From positions 1 through 13,766 of the forward strand of contig CAMLEO010000198.1 of assembly GCA_946478975.1 (NCBI GenBank): DNA of 13,766 nt. Direction: 5' to 3'. How positions within the stretch are numbered: the stretch's first letter is position 1; every line of letters begins with the position of its first letter. Below the pieces are notes generated by a model that was given only the letters and a program-made list of their open reading frames with translations, was not told the DNA's origin and made no database searches. This document shows, in pieces, positions 1 to 6,788 of this stretch. Source of the DNA: an uncultured Steroidobacter sp. GTDB lineage: Bacteria; Pseudomonadota; Gammaproteobacteria; Steroidobacterales; Steroidobacteraceae. Made by a program: the position numbers and the translations under genes.

Positions 1-19
1 GCACTTCATTCAACTTCAT
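1..19 (-). CDS. Start of an unidentified gene, cut by the left edge
   Basis: An ATG at 19-17 (minus strand) follows the stop of the short-chain dehydrogenase by 11 bases and has a good Shine-Dalgarno, AGGGGA, directly after that stop. Only the residues MKLNEV are visible, which is too little to identify a family. The spacing and the ribosome binding site, nearly the same as that of the preceding gene, suggest that it is the next cistron of the same transcript. From context it could be another acyl-CoA or branched-chain catabolic enzyme, but nothing in the visible bases shows this. Confidence 0.45.
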
Positions 20-30
20 GAGATTCCCCT

Positions 31-792
31 CTAGATGCGCTGGCCGCCATCGACTTCGATGACGCGGCCGGAAAAGTAGTCGTTCTCGGCGATGAAAATC
101 GCGGCATGGGCCATCTCGGCCGGTTCCGCCATGCGCTTCAGCGGCACGGCCTGGCGGGCCTTTTCGATCAGCTCGGGTTTCATCGTGTCGAGAATTTCGG
201 TGCGCGTAAAGCCCGGAGCAATCGCACCGGTACGAATGCCGTAACGCGCAAGTTCCTTGGCCCACACCACGTTCATCGCCACCACGCCGGCTTTGGTGGC
301 CGAATAGTTGGACTGGCCCATGTTGCCGGAGCGCGAAATGCTGGAGGTGCTGATGATGACGCCGCCATTGCCGAGCTGGATCATGCGGGCGGCGGCTTCG
401 CGGGCGCCCAGAAACACGCCGGTGAGATTCACGTCGACCACGGCGCGCCATTGATCCATCGACATCTTGCCCACGACCTTGCCGTCCTGAACTTTGACCA
501 GCAGGCCGTCCTTGGTGATGCCGGCGTTGTTGATCATCACATCGAGGCGGCCGAAGTCGGCGACGATGCGATCGAGCGTGCCGGTCACTTCGTCTTCATG
601 AGCGACGTTGCAAACGTATGTGTTCGCTCGCACGCCTTCCGCTTCGCAGATCGCGCGAGTCTGAGCCAGGTCGGCGGAGTTCAGGTCGAGCAGGGCGACA
701 TTGGCGCGCTTCTGCGCGAAGGCGAGCGCCATGGCCCGGCCGATTCCGCGGCCGCTGCCAGTGATGGCGACGAGCTTTCCGTCCAGTTGCAT
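31..792 (-). CDS. Short-chain dehydrogenase/reductase, FabG-like, probably acting on a 3-hydroxyacyl-CoA
   Basis: This 253-residue classical SDR is a cytosolic NAD(P)(H)-dependent oxidoreductase. Visible motifs are the cofactor glycine motif TGSGRGIG (11-18), NNAG (88-91), and the catalytic set Asn122, Ser150/Ser151, Tyr163 and Lys167 (YSATK). The C-terminus ends in the family's VDGG. An Asp at the end of beta-2 (LLDLN, around 36) points to NAD(H) rather than NADP(H). Its place behind liuABC suggests oxidation of a 3-hydroxyacyl-CoA in branched-chain or fatty acid breakdown; an IvdG-like 2-methyl-3-hydroxybutyryl-CoA dehydrogenase is one possibility, but the substrate cannot be read from the sequence. 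The ATG at 792 has a strong AGGGGA ribosome binding site. A 131-base gap, holding a palindrome and a possible promoter, separates it from liuC, so it may be controlled independently. Confidence 0.88.
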   Translation of the reverse strand: MQLDGKLVAITGSGRGIGRAMALAFAQKRANVALLDLNSADLAQTRAICEAEGVRANTYVCNVAHEDEVTGTLDRIVADFGRLDVMINNAGITKDGLLVKVQDGKVVGKMSMDQWRAVVDVNLTGVFLGAREAAARMIQLGNGGVIISTSSISRSGNMGQSNYSATKAGVVAMNVVWAKELARYGIRTGAIAPGFTRTEILDTMKPELIEKARQAVPLKRMAEPAEMAHAAIFIAENDYFSGRVIEVDGGQRI

Positions 793-841
793 GAGGTTCC
801 CCTAAACCACTCATCCGGGCGTGTCGAGCAAAAGGCGTGGG

Positions 842-869
842 ATCTTACCTCGGATTTTGCGTCGCACAA
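842..869 (-). promoter_or_regulatory. Possible promoter for the short-chain dehydrogenase gene
   Basis: On the minus strand TTGTGC (869-864) is followed after 16 bases by TAAGAT (847-842), leaving a leader of about 45 bases before the ATG at 792. The -35 is poor and the -10 is moderate. The assignment rests mainly on position in the gap after liuC and just downstream of the palindrome at 877-890. Confidence 0.3.
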
Positions 870-876
870 AGAGGGG

Positions 877-890
877 TTACCGAGCGGTAA
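877..890. promoter_or_regulatory. Palindrome TTACCG-AG-CGGTAA, candidate operator
   Basis: Two perfect 6-base half-sites are separated by 2 bases in the liuC-SDR gap, about 7 bases upstream of the possible -35. The 6-2-6 layout is like operators of dimeric TetR-type repressors or activators. As RNA it could form only a 5-bp stem with a 4-base loop and has no T tract, so a terminator is less likely. No regulator of that family is encoded in this window. Confidence 0.45.
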
Positions 891-923
891 GTTGGCGTTC
901 CGAGGATCGGGCGTTGCTTGATT

Positions 924-1712
924 CTACGCGTCCGGTGTCCAGGCCGATTTGCGCCGTTCCAGGAAGGCGGAGAGCCCTTCTTTGCCCTCGGGGCTGACGC
1001 GCAATCGTGCCAGCAGGCGCGCAGTTTCATCGCCCAACACTTCGCGGTCTTGGCAGTGAGCGACACGCCGGACCAGCTGCTTCGCCGCCTTCAACGCCGC
1101 CGGCCCACCCTTCAACAAGTGATCGATCTGCTCCGTGACGAGCTGATCGAGCTGCTCGGGCGACGCCGTGAAATGGAGCAGGCCGAGCTCTCTTGCATCG
1201 TCGGCAGTGAAAGGTGCGGCGGTAAGAAACAAACGTCGCGCCTGGCGACTGCCGATCGCGGCGACAACATACGGTGAAATCGCGGCGGGCACGATGCCGA
1301 GCCGAACCTCGGTCAATGCGAACTTGGCTGTTGCCGCACCGATCGCGATGTCCGCGCAGGCGATCAATCCAACGCCGCCGCCGAACGCATTGCCGTTTAC
1401 TCGTGCGATCAACGGCAGCTCGAACTCGTCGAGCTTACGTAACAAACGCGCCAGGACCAGCGCGTCCGCGACGTTTTGTTCTTCGGTCATGTTGAGCATG
1501 GAGCGCATGTGACCGATGTCGGCGCCGGCACAGAAACTTGCGCCAGCGCCCGTCAATACAACGACGCGTGCTTTGGGATCGGCCGCGACGCTGGTCAGCG
1601 CCGCGTCGAGTTCGCCCATGGTGGCGCCGTCGAGCGCGTTGTGCTTTTCAGGCCGGTTGAGCGTCAGTGTGACGACGCCGCGAGGATCGATGTTGGTCGT
1701 GACGTTAGCCAT
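924..1712 (-). CDS. liuC: Methylglutaconyl-CoA hydratase (enoyl-CoA hydratase/isomerase family)
   Basis: This 262-residue crotonase-fold protein is expected to hydrate 3-methylglutaconyl-CoA to HMG-CoA in leucine breakdown. The oxyanion-hole segments are ASFCAGADI (58-66) and GNAFGGGVGL (107-116), and the likely catalytic glutamate is Glu135 in ALTEVRLGIVPA. The first glutamate of classical enoyl-CoA hydratases, after the GGG, is Gly here; from memory the same GGGVGL segment is usual in bacterial LiuC proteins, so I do not read it as damage. Its position directly after liuB (7 bases between stop and start) supports this assignment over a general enoyl-CoA hydratase. The ATG at 1712 has only a weak ribosome binding site, which fits translational coupling to liuB. 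Confidence 0.88.
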   Translation of the reverse strand: MANVTTNIDPRGVVTLTLNRPEKHNALDGATMGELDAALTSVAADPKARVVVLTGAGASFCAGADIGHMRSMLNMTEEQNVADALVLARLLRKLDEFELPLIARVNGNAFGGGVGLIACADIAIGAATAKFALTEVRLGIVPAAISPYVVAAIGSRQARRLFLTAAPFTADDARELGLLHFTASPEQLDQLVTEQIDHLLKGGPAALKAAKQLVRRVAHCQDREVLGDETARLLARLRVSPEGKEGLSAFLERRKSAWTPDA

Positions 1713-1719
1713 TGCTATC

Positions 1720-3330
1720 TCACATGCGGAACACGCCGTATTGCTCAGGCCCCGGAGCAGGGCCGCACATCGCGGCGCTGATCGCCTGGCCGAGCACGCG
1801 ACGAGTATCGATTGGATCGATCACGCCGTCATCCCACAAGCGCGCCGTCGCGTAATAGGGATTACCTTGTGACTCGTACTGCTTGCGGATCTCGCTCAGG
1901 AACTGCTCGCGCTCGTCTTCCGGCCAGGATTTGTTTCGGGCCTTCATGCCATCGGCTTTGACGGTCGCAAGTACTTGCGCTGCTTGTTCGCCGCCCATCA
2001 CTGAGATGCGTGCGTTCGGCCACATCCACATCATGCGTGGGTTATAGGCTCGCCCGCACATGGCGTAATTTCCCGCACCGAACGAGCCGCCGATGATGAC
2101 GGTGTACTTCGGCACGCGCGAGCAGGCGACTGCGTTCACCATCTTCGCACCGTCTTTGGCGATGCCGCCGTGCTCGAAGTTCTTGCCGACCATGAAGCCG
2201 GTGATGTTTTGCAGGAAGATCAGCGGCACGCCGCGACGGTTCGCGAGCTGAATGAAATGCGCCGCTTTGACGGCCGACTCCGAGAACAGAATGCCGTTGT
2301 TCGCGACGATGGCCACGGGATAACCGTAGAGGTGTGCGAATCCGCAAACGATCGTCTTGCCGTACAGCGGTTTGAACTCGTGGAATTCAGACGCGTCCAC
2401 GATGCGCCCGATGATTTCGCGCACGTCGTATGGATAGCGCGTGTCACGCGGGACGACGCCGTAGATGTCCTCGACATTGTGCAGCGGTTCGCGGCTTTCC
2501 TGTCTTGCCAACCAAGGTTCGGAGCGGCGGGCAAGATGTTTGATCGCGTCTCTCGCCAGGGAGAGCGCATGCTGATCGTTGTTCGCCAGCAAGTCAGCGA
2601 CCCCCGAGATGCGCGTGTGAACGTCGCCGCCGCCGAGCGTTTCAGCATCGACGACTTCACCGGTCGCGGCTTTCACCAGCGGCGGGCCGCCCAGGAAAAT
2701 CGTTCCTTGTTTTTTCACGATGATGGCTTCATCGCACATCGCGGGCACATACGCGCCGCCGGCCGTGCACGAGCCCATCACGACTGCGAGCTGCGTGATG
2801 CCCTTGGCGGACAAGCGCGCCTGGTTGAAGAAGATGCGGCCGAAGTGGTCGCGGTCCGGAAAGACTTCGTCCTGCATCGGCAGGAACGCGCCGCCCGAGT
2901 CCACGAGATAGACGCAGGGCAGGTGATTCTCCGCGGCGATCTCCTGCGCGCGCAGATGTTTCTTCACCGTCATCGGGAAATAAGTGCCGCCTTTCACGGT
3001 GGCGTCGTTGGCGACCACGATGATTTTCTGGCCGTGAACTTCGCCGATGCCGGCGACGATGCCCGCGGAAGGTGCGCCACCCTCGTACATATCCTCGGCG
3101 GCGAGCGGCGCAATCTCCAGGAAATCGCTGCCTGGGTCGAGCAGGGTGGCGATTCGATCTCGCGGCAGCAGCTTGCCTCGTTCAGTGTGCTTGCGGCGTG
3201 CGTCCTCGCCGCCGCCCAGAGCGGCAATCGACAGACGATGCTTCAGTTCGTCGACCAGCCCGCGCATGTACGACGCGTTGGTGTGAAACGCTTCGGAGTT
3301 CGCATCGACTCGGGTCGCAAGCGGAGTCAT
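1720..3330 (-). CDS. liuB: Methylcrotonyl-CoA carboxylase, beta (carboxyltransferase) subunit
   Basis: This 536-residue acyl-CoA carboxyltransferase transfers CO2 from biotin to 3-methylcrotonyl-CoA, giving 3-methylglutaconyl-CoA. Diagnostic segments are VDSGGAFLP (143-151), [13 protein letters not shown] (186-198), [12 protein letters not shown] (214-225) and, in the C-terminal half, [19 protein letters not shown] and [16 protein letters not shown], which closely match eukaryotic and bacterial MCC beta subunits. The length is normal for the family. The start overlaps the liuA stop by four bases (ATGA), so the two are translationally coupled. The enzyme needs the biotin-carrying alpha subunit (LiuD), which is not in this window; usually it lies downstream in the same operon, and here it may be beyond the left edge or elsewhere. 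Confidence 0.95.
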   Translation of the reverse strand: MTPLATRVDANSEAFHTNASYMRGLVDELKHRLSIAALGGGEDARRKHTERGKLLPRDRIATLLDPGSDFLEIAPLAAEDMYEGGAPSAGIVAGIGEVHGQKIIVVANDATVKGGTYFPMTVKKHLRAQEIAAENHLPCVYLVDSGGAFLPMQDEVFPDRDHFGRIFFNQARLSAKGITQLAVVMGSCTAGGAYVPAMCDEAIIVKKQGTIFLGGPPLVKAATGEVVDAETLGGGDVHTRISGVADLLANNDQHALSLARDAIKHLARRSEPWLARQESREPLHNVEDIYGVVPRDTRYPYDVREIIGRIVDASEFHEFKPLYGKTIVCGFAHLYGYPVAIVANNGILFSESAVKAAHFIQLANRRGVPLIFLQNITGFMVGKNFEHGGIAKDGAKMVNAVACSRVPKYTVIIGGSFGAGNYAMCGRAYNPRMMWMWPNARISVMGGEQAAQVLATVKADGMKARNKSWPEDEREQFLSEIRKQYESQGNPYYATARLWDDGVIDPIDTRRVLGQAISAAMCGPAPGPEQYGVFRM

Positions 3331-4484
3331 GCCGTCGCCTCGAAAATCTCGCGCCCGATCAGCATGCGGCGAATTTCGCTCGTGCCCGCGCCGATCTCAT
3401 ACAACTTCGCATCGCGCAGCAGGCGGCCCGTCGGGTAATCGTTGATGTAACCGTTGCCGCCAAGCGCTTGGATCGCTTCCAGCGCCATCCAGGTGGCGCG
3501 CTCGGACGCTTGCAGAATGCAGCCCGCGGCGTCGAAACGTGTGACGCGTCCGCGATCGCACGCGGCCGCGACGGAATAAACATACGCACGACACGCGTTC
3601 ATGGTCGTGTACATATCCGCAATCTTTCCCTGCATCAGCTGGAACGTGCCGATCGCGCGGCCGAATTGCCGGCGCTCGTGAATGTAGGGCAGAACGTTGT
3701 CCATGCAGGAGCGCATGATTCCCAGCGGACCGCCCGCCAGCACGACGCGCTCGTAGTCCAAGCCGCTCATCAGTACCTGCGCGCCCATGCCTTCTTTGTG
3801 GAGCACGTTGGCGGCGGGTACTTCGCAATCCTGAAATACCAGCTCGCACGTGTCCGAGCCGCGCATGCCGAGTTTGTCGAGCTTTTGCGCGCTGGAGAAA
3901 CCTTTCATGCCGCGTTCGATGATGAAGGCGGTGACGCCTCTGGCGCCGAGTTCAGGATCTAGCGTGGCGTAGATGATCAACGTGTCGGCGATGGTGCCGT
4001 TGGTGATCCACATCTTGTTGCCGTTGAGCACGTAGCTGTCGCCGCGCTTCTGGGCTCTCGTCTGCATGCCCACGACGTCCGAGCCGGCGCCGGGTTCGCT
4101 CATCGCCAGCGCGCCGACGTGTTCGCCAGAGATCAGCTTCGGCAGGTAGCGTTCCTTCTGCGCCGGCGTGCCCCAGCGTCGCATCTGGTTCACACACAAG
4201 TTGGAATGCGCGCCGTAGGAGAGGCCGATCGATGCCGAGGCGCGGCTGATTTCTTCCATCGCGACCACGTGCGCCAGATAGCCGAGGCCGGTGCCGCCGA
4301 ATTCATCTTCCACTGTGATGCCGAGCAGGCCGAGGTCGCCCAGTTCCGGCCACAACTGCCGCGGAAAATGGTTTTCGCGGTCGATCACTGCTGCCATGGG
4401 CGCGATGCGCTCGCTCGCGAATTTCGCCACTGAGGCGCGTAATGCGTCCAGGTCTTCGCCCAAACCGAAGTCGAAGTCTTCCAC
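3327..4484 (-). CDS. liuA: Isovaleryl-CoA dehydrogenase
   Basis: This 385-residue FAD-dependent acyl-CoA dehydrogenase oxidises isovaleryl-CoA to 3-methylcrotonyl-CoA and passes electrons to ETF. The catalytic base is Glu245 in [13 protein letters not shown], the position characteristic of isovaleryl-CoA dehydrogenase rather than the C-terminal glutamate of short- and medium-chain enzymes. Other matches are MSEPGAGSD (128-136), KMWITNG (157-163) and [19 protein letters not shown] (342-360) followed by the [10 protein letters not shown] segment. Translation must start at the GTG at 4484: an in-frame TAG lies four codons upstream, and AGGGGG sits about 7 bases before the GTG. It is the first gene of the liuABC unit and is divergent from a GntR regulator whose presumed operator overlaps its promoter. 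Confidence 0.96.
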   Translation of the reverse strand: MEDFDFGLGEDLDALRASVAKFASERIAPMAAVIDRENHFPRQLWPELGDLGLLGITVEDEFGGTGLGYLAHVVAMEEISRASASIGLSYGAHSNLCVNQMRRWGTPAQKERYLPKLISGEHVGALAMSEPGAGSDVVGMQTRAQKRGDSYVLNGNKMWITNGTIADTLIIYATLDPELGARGVTAFIIERGMKGFSSAQKLDKLGMRGSDTCELVFQDCEVPAANVLHKEGMGAQVLMSGLDYERVVLAGGPLGIMRSCMDNVLPYIHERRQFGRAIGTFQLMQGKIADMYTTMNACRAYVYSVAAACDRGRVTRFDAAGCILQASERATWMALEAIQALGGNGYINDYPTGRLLRDAKLYEIGAGTSEIRRMLIGREIFEATA

Positions 4485-4558
4485 GATGGCCCCCTAACGT
4501 TTAAGGTCCGGAACACGCCAAGCCCCAAGCGGGCTGGCGCCGGATCTCGAATTGCCCT

Positions 4559-4571
4559 ATTGTCCGACAGT
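4559..4571. promoter_or_regulatory. Candidate GntR-family operator ATTGTCCGACAGT
   Basis: This 13-base imperfect palindrome is centred on 4565, with ten of twelve flanking positions symmetric and a perfect TGTC-N-GACA core. It closely resembles the TnGTnnnACnA-type sites of the FadR subgroup of GntR regulators. It lies between liuA and the divergent FadR-type gene and covers the predicted liuA -10, so control of liuA and autoregulation are both plausible. A TTG at 4560 that could open a longer regulator reading frame falls inside the palindrome, which argues that the protein starts downstream. Confidence 0.5.
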
Positions 4572-4586
4572 CCGTCTTTTAGTCAA
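4559..4586 (-). promoter_or_regulatory. Predicted liuA promoter
   Basis: On the minus strand TTGACT (4586-4581, five of six to the sigma-70 -35) is followed after 16 bases by GACAAT (4564-4559, four of six to the -10). Transcription would begin near 4552, leaving a leader of roughly 68 bases before the GTG of liuA. The -10 and half the spacer lie inside the palindrome at 4559-4571, the classic geometry for repression. Confidence 0.5.
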
Positions 4587-4610
4587 CCGTCGCTTTTGCG
4601 TTCACTCACT

Positions 4611-5441
4611 ATGGTCATGAAAAAGAAGACGATATCGACCGCGCGCCCCGCCTCTTTGGCCCGCCGCGCGGGCACGGGCTCCGAGTCCGTTGCGCCTGAA
4701 ACTGCCGACGGGGCCTCGTTGTTCGATCCGGTGGAACGCGCGCCGGCCTATACGAAAGTGTCGTCGGCGATCGAGCACAAGATTCTTTCTCGCGCGCTGC
4801 GGGATGGAGATGTGCTGCCGGCGGAAACCGACCTTGCCCAGCAGTTTCGAGTGCATCGCTCGACGGTGCGCGAGGCGCTCCGGCAGCTGGAGAGTGCCGG
4901 GCTGGTGGCGCGGCCGCCCGGGGCGAAGCGAATGGTTGTAAGTCGGCCGGAGGCAGCGAAGGTCGCCTCAGGCATGCGTCACGCGCTGGTGTTGCACGAC
5001 GTGTCGTTCGTGGATGTTTGGGAAGCGATGATGGTCATCGAGCCGGAAGTCGCAGCGTTGGCTGCTACAAGGCGTACGCAGGCGGACCTGGCGACGCTCA
5101 CGCAGATCAGTGAGGCGTTTCGTGCGTCACCGGAAGGGGATCCGGATGCGGTGAATATCGTCGCGAGTTTCTTCGAGGCGCTGGGGGCGGCGTCGAGGAA
5201 TCAGGTTTTAGTTTTGGCGAAGCAATCGCTCACGCAGGTGCTCGCGCCTTCACTTGCGAGAATGATCGATACCGTGCCTCAGGCTCGCGCGCGCATAGCG
5301 GATGCGCAGAAGAGGATTGTGATGGCGATTCGGGACAAGAATGCGGACGAGGCAAGGAAGTGGATGTCGAAGCATGTTCGCGACTATCGCAGAGGATATG
5401 AAGTCGCGGGCATTTCGGCGGAGACGCCTATTACGGTTTGA
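4611..5441 (+). CDS. GntR-family transcriptional regulator (FadR subgroup, FCD domain), candidate liu regulator
   Basis: This protein of about 276 residues has a winged helix at roughly 45-112 (ETDLAQQFRVHRSTVREALR is the recognition region) and a helical FCD ligand-binding domain at about 125-262. Most FCD domains bind a metal through an Asp and three His; here the usual D..FH is A..FE (185-189) and the usual EH is AQ (231-232 region), leaving only His255 of the set. The effector is therefore probably bound without that metal, as in E. coli FadR. The gene is divergent from liuA by 126 bases, so it most likely controls leucine breakdown, with an acyl-CoA intermediate a reasonable but unproved ligand. 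No good Shine-Dalgarno marks the start: ATG 4611 and ATG 4617 are both possible, and the TTG at 4560 lies in the putative operator. Confidence 0.85.
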   Translation: MVMKKKTISTARPASLARRAGTGSESVAPETADGASLFDPVERAPAYTKVSSAIEHKILSRALRDGDVLPAETDLAQQFRVHRSTVREALRQLESAGLVARPPGAKRMVVSRPEAAKVASGMRHALVLHDVSFVDVWEAMMVIEPEVAALAATRRTQADLATLTQISEAFRASPEGDPDAVNIVASFFEALGAASRNQVLVLAKQSLTQVLAPSLARMIDTVPQARARIADAQKRIVMAIRDKNADEARKWMSKHVRDYRRGYEVAGISAETPITV

Positions 5442-5450
5442 GGATGTGGC

Positions 5451-5479
5451 GGCGCTCGAATGGGTTTCATCCGAGCGCC
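5451..5479. terminator. Hairpin between convergent genes, possible bidirectional terminator
   Basis: GGCGCTCG (5451-5458) pairs perfectly with CGAGCGCC (5472-5479). Inside, ATG/CAT can add three pairs after one A-C mismatch, leaving the loop GGTTT. It sits in the 48 bases between the converging ends of the GntR gene and the thiolase gene. Neither strand has a T tract, so it may act as a mRNA 3'-end stabiliser or a weak terminator. Confidence 0.5.
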
Positions 5480-5489
5480 TTGAAGCCTC

Positions 5490-6668
5490 TCAAACGATCT
5501 CGACCGCCAGCGCCGTCGCTTCGCCACCACCGATGCAAAGCGACGCGACGCCGCGCTTGAGGTTGCGGTTGCGCAAGCCATGAATCAGCGTCGTGAGAAT
5601 GCGAGCGCCGGTCGCGCCGATCGGGTGGCCGAGGGCGCAGGCGCCGCCGTTGATGTTCACCTTGGCGTGATCCAAACCGATGTCACGAATCGCCGCCATG
5701 GCAACGCACGCGAACGCCTCGTTCACTTCATACAAATCGACATCGTTCGCCGACCAGCCGGTCTTCGCGAGCACCGATTGAATGGCTCCCACCGGCGCAG
5801 TGGTGAACCACTCGGGCGCCTGCGCGTGACTGGCGTGGCCAACAATCCGCGCGAGCGGCTTCAAGTTGTGCTGGCGAACCGCCGCTGCACTAACGACCAA
5901 CAACGCAGCGGCGCCATCTGAAATAGAGGAAGAGCTGGCCGCAGTCACGGTGCCGTCCTTGTTGAAGGCGGGCTTGAGATTGGGAATCTTGCTGATGTCA
6001 CAAGTGAACGGCGTTTCGTCCTTGGCGATGACGCGCTCGCCCTTGCGGTCCTTCACCGTCGCCGGCGCGATTTCACTATTGAAACCACCGCCCTCAACGG
6101 CAGCCATCGCGCGACGCACGGACTCGGCGGCGAACTCATCCTGCTGTTGACGAGTGAAGCCGTACTTGGCGGAAGTAGCGTCAGCGAAGGCGCCCATCAT
6201 CTTGCCGTCGAACGGGCTTTGCAGGCCGTCGAAGAACATATGATCGAGAATTTCCGAATGGCCCATGCGCAGCCCGGCGCGTGCCTTGGGAATCAAATAC
6301 GGCGCATTGGTCATCGATTCCAAACCGCCGGCGAGCACGACGTTCGCCGAACCGGCGCGGATCTGATCGGAGGCGAGCATCACGGCTTTCAAGCCGGAGC
6401 CGCACATCTTGTTGATGGTCGTCGCCGGCACTTTCTGCGGCACGCCCGCCGCGAGCGCAGCCTGGCGGCCGGGCGCCTGGCCGATGCCCGCCATCAACAC
6501 GCAGCCAAAGATCGTTTCATCGATGAAATCGGGCGCGAGTCCCGAATCTTTGATTGCAGCGGCAGCCGCGACAGCGCCGAGTTGCGGGCCCGTCAGCGGG
6601 GCCAATGCGCCTTGAAAGGCGCCGATGGGAGTGCGGCGGGCGGCGACAATGTAAACCGGTTCGCTCAT
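5490..6668 (-). CDS. Acetyl-CoA C-acetyltransferase (thiolase)
   Basis: This 392-residue thiolase of the AtoB/PhaA type interconverts acetoacetyl-CoA and two acetyl-CoA. The acyl-accepting Cys89 is in NKMCGSGLKAV, with NEAFA and the GHPIGATGAR histidine segment later, and the second catalytic cysteine is in CIGGGEATA near the C-terminus; all are intact. Next to leucine genes it probably splits the acetoacetyl-CoA derived from HMG-CoA cleavage, though a role in fatty acid or polyhydroxyalkanoate metabolism is equally compatible. I chose ATG 6668 because homologues begin at MSEPVYIVAARRT. An in-frame ATG at 6716 has a much better ribosome binding site (GGAGG, 5-base spacing) and would add 16 residues. 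Confidence 0.93.
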   Translation of the reverse strand: MSEPVYIVAARRTPIGAFQGALAPLTGPQLGAVAAAAAIKDSGLAPDFIDETIFGCVLMAGIGQAPGRQAALAAGVPQKVPATTINKMCGSGLKAVMLASDQIRAGSANVVLAGGLESMTNAPYLIPKARAGLRMGHSEILDHMFFDGLQSPFDGKMMGAFADATSAKYGFTRQQQDEFAAESVRRAMAAVEGGGFNSEIAPATVKDRKGERVIAKDETPFTCDISKIPNLKPAFNKDGTVTAASSSSISDGAAALLVVSAAAVRQHNLKPLARIVGHASHAQAPEWFTTAPVGAIQSVLAKTGWSANDVDLYEVNEAFACVAMAAIRDIGLDHAKVNINGGACALGHPIGATGARILTTLIHGLRNRNLKRGVASLCIGGGEATALAVEIV

Positions 6669-6731
6669 GGCAATCTCGAAAAAGTTCGGATGAACGGTGG
6701 GGCGGGGCGCTCTCATGGCGCCTCCGCAACT

Positions 6732-6743
6732 TACTTGCAAGTA
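6732..6743. promoter_or_regulatory. Perfect 12-base palindrome TACTTGCAAGTA upstream of the thiolase gene
   Basis: A perfect 12-base inverted repeat without spacer lies 16 bases ahead of the alternative thiolase start at 6716 and 64 bases ahead of the start at 6668. Its size and position fit an operator for a dimeric regulator. I do not recognise the consensus and see no clear promoter hexamers beside it. Confidence 0.4.
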
Positions 6744-6752
6744 CCCTAATGC

Positions 6753-6776
6753 AAAAGGCTACACCTTCGGCAGCCT
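6753..6776 (-). terminator. Weak intrinsic terminator after leucine dehydrogenase
   Basis: On the minus strand AGGCT (6776-6772) pairs with AGCCT (6760-6756), GCC/GGT can extend the stem inside, and the stem runs straight into TTTT (6756-6753). The stem is short, so termination would be partial. It separates the leucine dehydrogenase gene from the thiolase gene. Confidence 0.35.
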
Positions 6777-6788
6777 GGGCACCACTGC

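Noticed and set aside
877..890. TTACCGAGCGGTAA as an intrinsic terminator for liuC
   Set aside because: The stem is only about 5 bp with a 4-base loop and no T tract follows; the exact 6-2-6 symmetry fits a protein-binding site better.
106..921. Open frame on the plus strand opposite the short-chain dehydrogenase
   Set aside because: It is antisense to a gene with all its catalytic motifs and shows no domain of its own.
924..1712. Missing first catalytic glutamate in the enoyl-CoA hydratase as evidence of an inactive enzyme
   Set aside because: The GGGVGL form is, to my knowledge, usual in bacterial methylglutaconyl-CoA hydratases, and Glu135 and the oxyanion hole are intact.
2170..3438. 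Long open frame on the plus strand (over 400 codons) opposite liuB
   Set aside because: It lies wholly antisense to a strongly conserved carboxylase gene and its translation is rich in Arg, Ala and His with no domain. High-GC genes often leave the antisense frame open.
4560..4610. TTG at 4560 as the true start of the GntR regulator
   Set aside because: It has no ribosome binding site, falls in the probable operator and promoter region, and the residues it would add have no family similarity.
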